Assembly: GCA_014380545.1 (NCBI GenBank)
Contig: JACMJP010000457.1
Coordinates: 1 to 9,205, forward strand
DNA length: 9,205 nucleotides
Reading direction: 5' to 3'
Source of the DNA: Chitinophagales bacterium
GTDB lineage: Bacteria; Bacteroidota; Bacteroidia; Chitinophagales; BACL12
Position 1 is the first letter of the stretch, and every line of letters starts with the position of its first letter. Positions 7,747 through 9,205 of the stretch are shown here, piece by piece. Both the position numbers and the translations under genes were made by a program. A model generated the notes under the pieces. The model worked only from the letters and a program-made list of their open reading frames with translations. It was not told the DNA's origin and ran no database searches.

Positions 7747-7940
7747 TTTTTATTGATTGATGAAATGTGGTTGTAACCAAAACCAGCAGCGACATACATG
7801 TAATTATTTATTATTTCTTTTGTAAAATAGCGTAATAAGCAAATCATTTATACCTATTCCCTCCGGGTGCTCCCACCACAGTCTAAGTTTTCTTACACAC
7901 ATAAAAATAAACAATCCTTAAACATAGACCTTCGTTTAAA
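7747..7940. other. Non-coding interval with one GC-rich tRNA-3'-end-like string
   Basis: I see no credible coding frame here on either strand. Most of it is AT-rich. The exception is 7856-7878 (ATTCCCTCCGGGTGCTCCCACCA), which reads like the 3' end of a tRNA with a terminal CCA. No matching 5' half is present: the bases before it do not pair as a T-stem, so it is not a tRNA gene. No terminator hairpin with a T-run was found. Confidence 0.45.
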
Positions 7941-8039
7941 GATCACTACTTAAATTTACAACATGTCTGTTTCCGAATAGGCACTTAATTCCGTCAATGA
8001 GCTACGTAGTGGTTGGAAGATTATTTAGTGAATATTAAT
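7941..8039 (+). pseudogene. Decayed fragment of a RhuM-family gene
   Basis: Read in one frame from 7989, this stretch gives F R Q stop A T stop W L E D Y L. The intact RhuM gene downstream reads F R Q W A T Q R L K D Y L at 8359-8397. The ungapped alignment has a constant offset of 370 bp, and by eye 30 of 39 bases match, including a 19-base run with one mismatch (aattccgtcaatgagctac at 7987-8005). Both internal stops and a third just before them (7986-7988) fall where the family has Trp or Gln, so TGG to TGA, CAG to TAG and CAA to TAA transitions would explain them. The same frame reads D H Y at 7941-7949, matching E H Y in the intact gene, if a short in-frame deletion lies between; that part is tentative. 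The segment is non-functional as protein. Confidence 0.65.
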
Positions 8040-8052
8040 ATTGCAGCATAAG

Positions 8053-9030
8053 ATGAATGAAATAGTTATATATAAAACCCCGGATAACGAAACGCAGGTC
8101 GAAGTAAAGTTTGAAGGAGAAACCGTATGGCTAAACCAGGCCCAATTGGTAGAATTGTTCAACTTAAGCAAAGCCAATATCAGCGAACACCTTAAAAGCA
8201 TTTTTAAGTCAGGTGAATTAGACAATGGAGCAACTGTTCGGAATTTCCGAACAGTTCGGATGGAGGGAAAAAGAGAGATTACAAGAGATATAGAACACTA
8301 TAACTTAGATGTGATTATTTCAATTGGGTATAGAGTAAATACGAAAAGAGGTATTCAATTCCGTCAATGGGCTACTCAAAGATTAAAGGATTATTTAGGG
8401 AAAGGATATGCTGTCAATCAAAAAAGACTGGAGCAATTGCAGCAGGTAGTAACCATCATTCAGCAATCGGGAAATACAGATAGTTTGCAACTAACAGAAG
8501 CCAAAGGACTGTTAGAAATTTTAAGTAACTACACTCAAAGTTTTGTATTACTCAATCAATATGACAGCAACAATATTTCTACAGACAAACTAAATGAGAA
8601 TATAACTTATGAAATAAAATACAATGAAGCCAAAGCAGCCATTGCCGAATTAAAAAAACAACTGATGGCAAAAAAAGAAGCAGCAGATTTATTCGGCAAC
8701 GAAAAAGATAGTGGCTTTAATAGTTCGTTGCAAAGTATCGTGCAAACCTTTGATGGAAAATTTCTATATCCGAGTATTGAAGAACAAGCGGCTAATTTGT
8801 TGTATTTCGTTATCAAAAATCATTCGTTCAACGATGGCAACAAACGCATCGGTGCATTTTTGTTTGTATGGTTTTTAGAAAAGAACAAACACCGTTTTAA
8901 AAAATCAGGCGAAGTAAAAATAAATGATAATGGTTTAGTAGCTCTGGCATTATTGGTAGCACAAAGTGACCCGGCAGAAAAAGAACTGATGATAAAACTC
9001 ATCATTAATTTAATCGCTAATCAGGGTTAA
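8053..9030 (+). CDS. RhuM-family protein fused to a Fic/Doc domain
   Basis: The protein has 325 residues. I chose the ATG at 8053; the TTG at 8041 would add four residues. Residues ~1-120 are the RhuM (virulence protein) domain, with a helix-turn-helix-like segment VWLNQAQLVELFNLSKANISEHL at 25-47, the family phrase NFRTV at 64-68, and YNLDVIISIGYRV then FRQWATQRLKDYL at 83-115. Residues ~120-215 are helical and probably coiled (KYNEAKAAIAELKKQLMAKK). Residues ~220-320 are a Fic/Doc fold with HSFNDGNKR at 257-265. The catalytic His257 and Asp261, Asn263 and Arg265 are present. Lys264 replaces the second Gly of AMP-transferring Fic proteins, as in Doc, which phosphorylates EF-Tu. No clear (S/T)xxxE(G/N) inhibitory motif and no separate antitoxin gene are visible. 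Function is inferred only: a DNA-binding or partner-binding head carrying a nucleotide- or phosphate-transferring toxin-like domain. RhuM-Fic genes often occur in accessory regions. Confidence 0.88.
   Translation: MNEIVIYKTPDNETQVEVKFEGETVWLNQAQLVELFNLSKANISEHLKSIFKSGELDNGATVRNFRTVRMEGKREITRDIEHYNLDVIISIGYRVNTKRGIQFRQWATQRLKDYLGKGYAVNQKRLEQLQQVVTIIQQSGNTDSLQLTEAKGLLEILSNYTQSFVLLNQYDSNNISTDKLNENITYEIKYNEAKAAIAELKKQLMAKKEAADLFGNEKDSGFNSSLQSIVQTFDGKFLYPSIEEQAANLLYFVIKNHSFNDGNKRIGAFLFVWFLEKNKHRFKKSGEVKINDNGLVALALLVAQSDPAEKELMIKLIINLIANQG
8232..8256. repeat. 25-bp palindrome inside the RhuM-Fic gene
   Basis: AACTGTTCGGAA (8232-8243) and TTCCGAACAGTT (8245-8256) are exact reverse complements around a single T. 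The stretch encodes A T V R N F R T V (residues 60-68), a conserved part of RhuM proteins, so coding constraint explains part of the symmetry: the peptide itself has TVR on both sides of NF. The transcript could form a strong 11-12 bp hairpin. It might be an operator for the protein's own helix-turn-helix domain or a translational brake. Neither role is shown. Confidence 0.6.
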
Positions 9031-9205
9031 TTCTTCATAAACTTCCCGCCCCCAACACCACCCACATCAAATTGCAATAAATATAATCCCGACAACATGT
9101 TTTCACTGTCTGGTATTTTATATGTTTTTACTCCGGCAGCAATAATATCTGTACAAATTATTTTTCCTGTAAGGTCATAAATATAAAAATGTGAAGCAGT
9201 TGTGT
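9027..9205 (-). CDS. Secreted protein with type IX secretion C-terminal sorting domain (partial, 3' end only)
   Basis: On the minus strand the last 58 codons are visible; the gene continues beyond the right edge. The translation contains YIYDLTGKII, then GVKTYKIP, SGLYLLQFD and a final GGKFMKN before the stop at 9027-9029. This is the pattern of a T9SS type A sorting domain (Por secretion tail): a V/IYDLTGK strand, a SGLYLLQ strand and a terminal K-F-x-K. Such domains carry cargo through the outer membrane by the PorU/PorV system and are usually cleaved off, leaving the protein released or surface-anchored. The catalytic or adhesive part lies outside the window, so the function is unknown. 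Its stop codon overlaps the RhuM-Fic stop codon in the four bases TTAA (9027-9030). Confidence 0.85.
   Translation of the reverse strand, partial: TTASHFYIYDLTGKIICTDIIAAGVKTYKIPDSENMLSGLYLLQFDVGGVGGGKFMKN

Noticed and set aside
7851..7878. A complete tRNA gene
   Set aside because: Only a 3'-end-like string is present; the upstream bases do not form a T-stem in either possible register and no anticodon arm exists.
1..9205. CRISPR array, insertion sequence or rRNA
   Set aside because: No regularly spaced repeats, transposase motifs, terminal repeats or rRNA signatures were seen on either strand.

Overview
The window looks like chromosomal DNA of a Bacteroidota bacterium, probably of the Chitinophagales/Sphingobacteriia kind. 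It is AT-rich and its genes lack obvious Shine-Dalgarno sites. It holds a Bacteroidota-type type IIA topoisomerase subunit B, a C-terminal type IX secretion (T9SS) sorting domain, and an ECF sigma factor paired with an anti-sigma protein ending in an outer-membrane barrel.

Layout. (1) 1-282 is a leader region with a doubtful small minus-strand ORF and a nested inverted repeat. (2) 283-3990 is a probable operon on the plus strand: an ECF sigma factor, then (15 bp later) a 556-residue protein with an N-terminal anti-sigma-like segment, one inner-membrane helix, a ~220-residue disordered periplasmic linker and a C-terminal ~8-stranded barrel, then (51 bp later) a secreted alpha/beta-hydrolase with a helical/TPR tail. 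(3) 4065-5642 encodes an uncharacterised all-helical protein. It converges with the topoisomerase gene (parE-like, minus strand, 5643-7520) with no base between the two stop codons. (4) 7521-8052 is about 530 bp with no convincing intact gene. It holds a short ORF with a signal-peptide-like sequence, a tRNA-3'-end-like string and a decayed fragment of a RhuM-family gene. (5) 8053-9030 is an intact RhuM-Fic/Doc fusion gene. (6) At the right edge is the 3' end of a minus-strand T9SS cargo gene, whose stop codon overlaps that of the RhuM-Fic gene.

The most interesting unit is the sigma/anti-sigma pair. The barrel's long loops fall on the predicted outer side and its tight turns on the periplasmic side, so one polypeptide could connect the cell surface directly to a cytoplasmic sigma factor. 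This matches the architecture of the dual membrane-spanning anti-sigma factors (Dma) reported from Bacteroides thetaiotaomicron, as I recall that work. Here the pair is followed by a secreted hydrolase gene. The second point of interest is the intact RhuM-Fic gene directly downstream of a RhuM remnant whose in-frame stops look like transition mutations, which suggests turnover of an accessory gene at this site.
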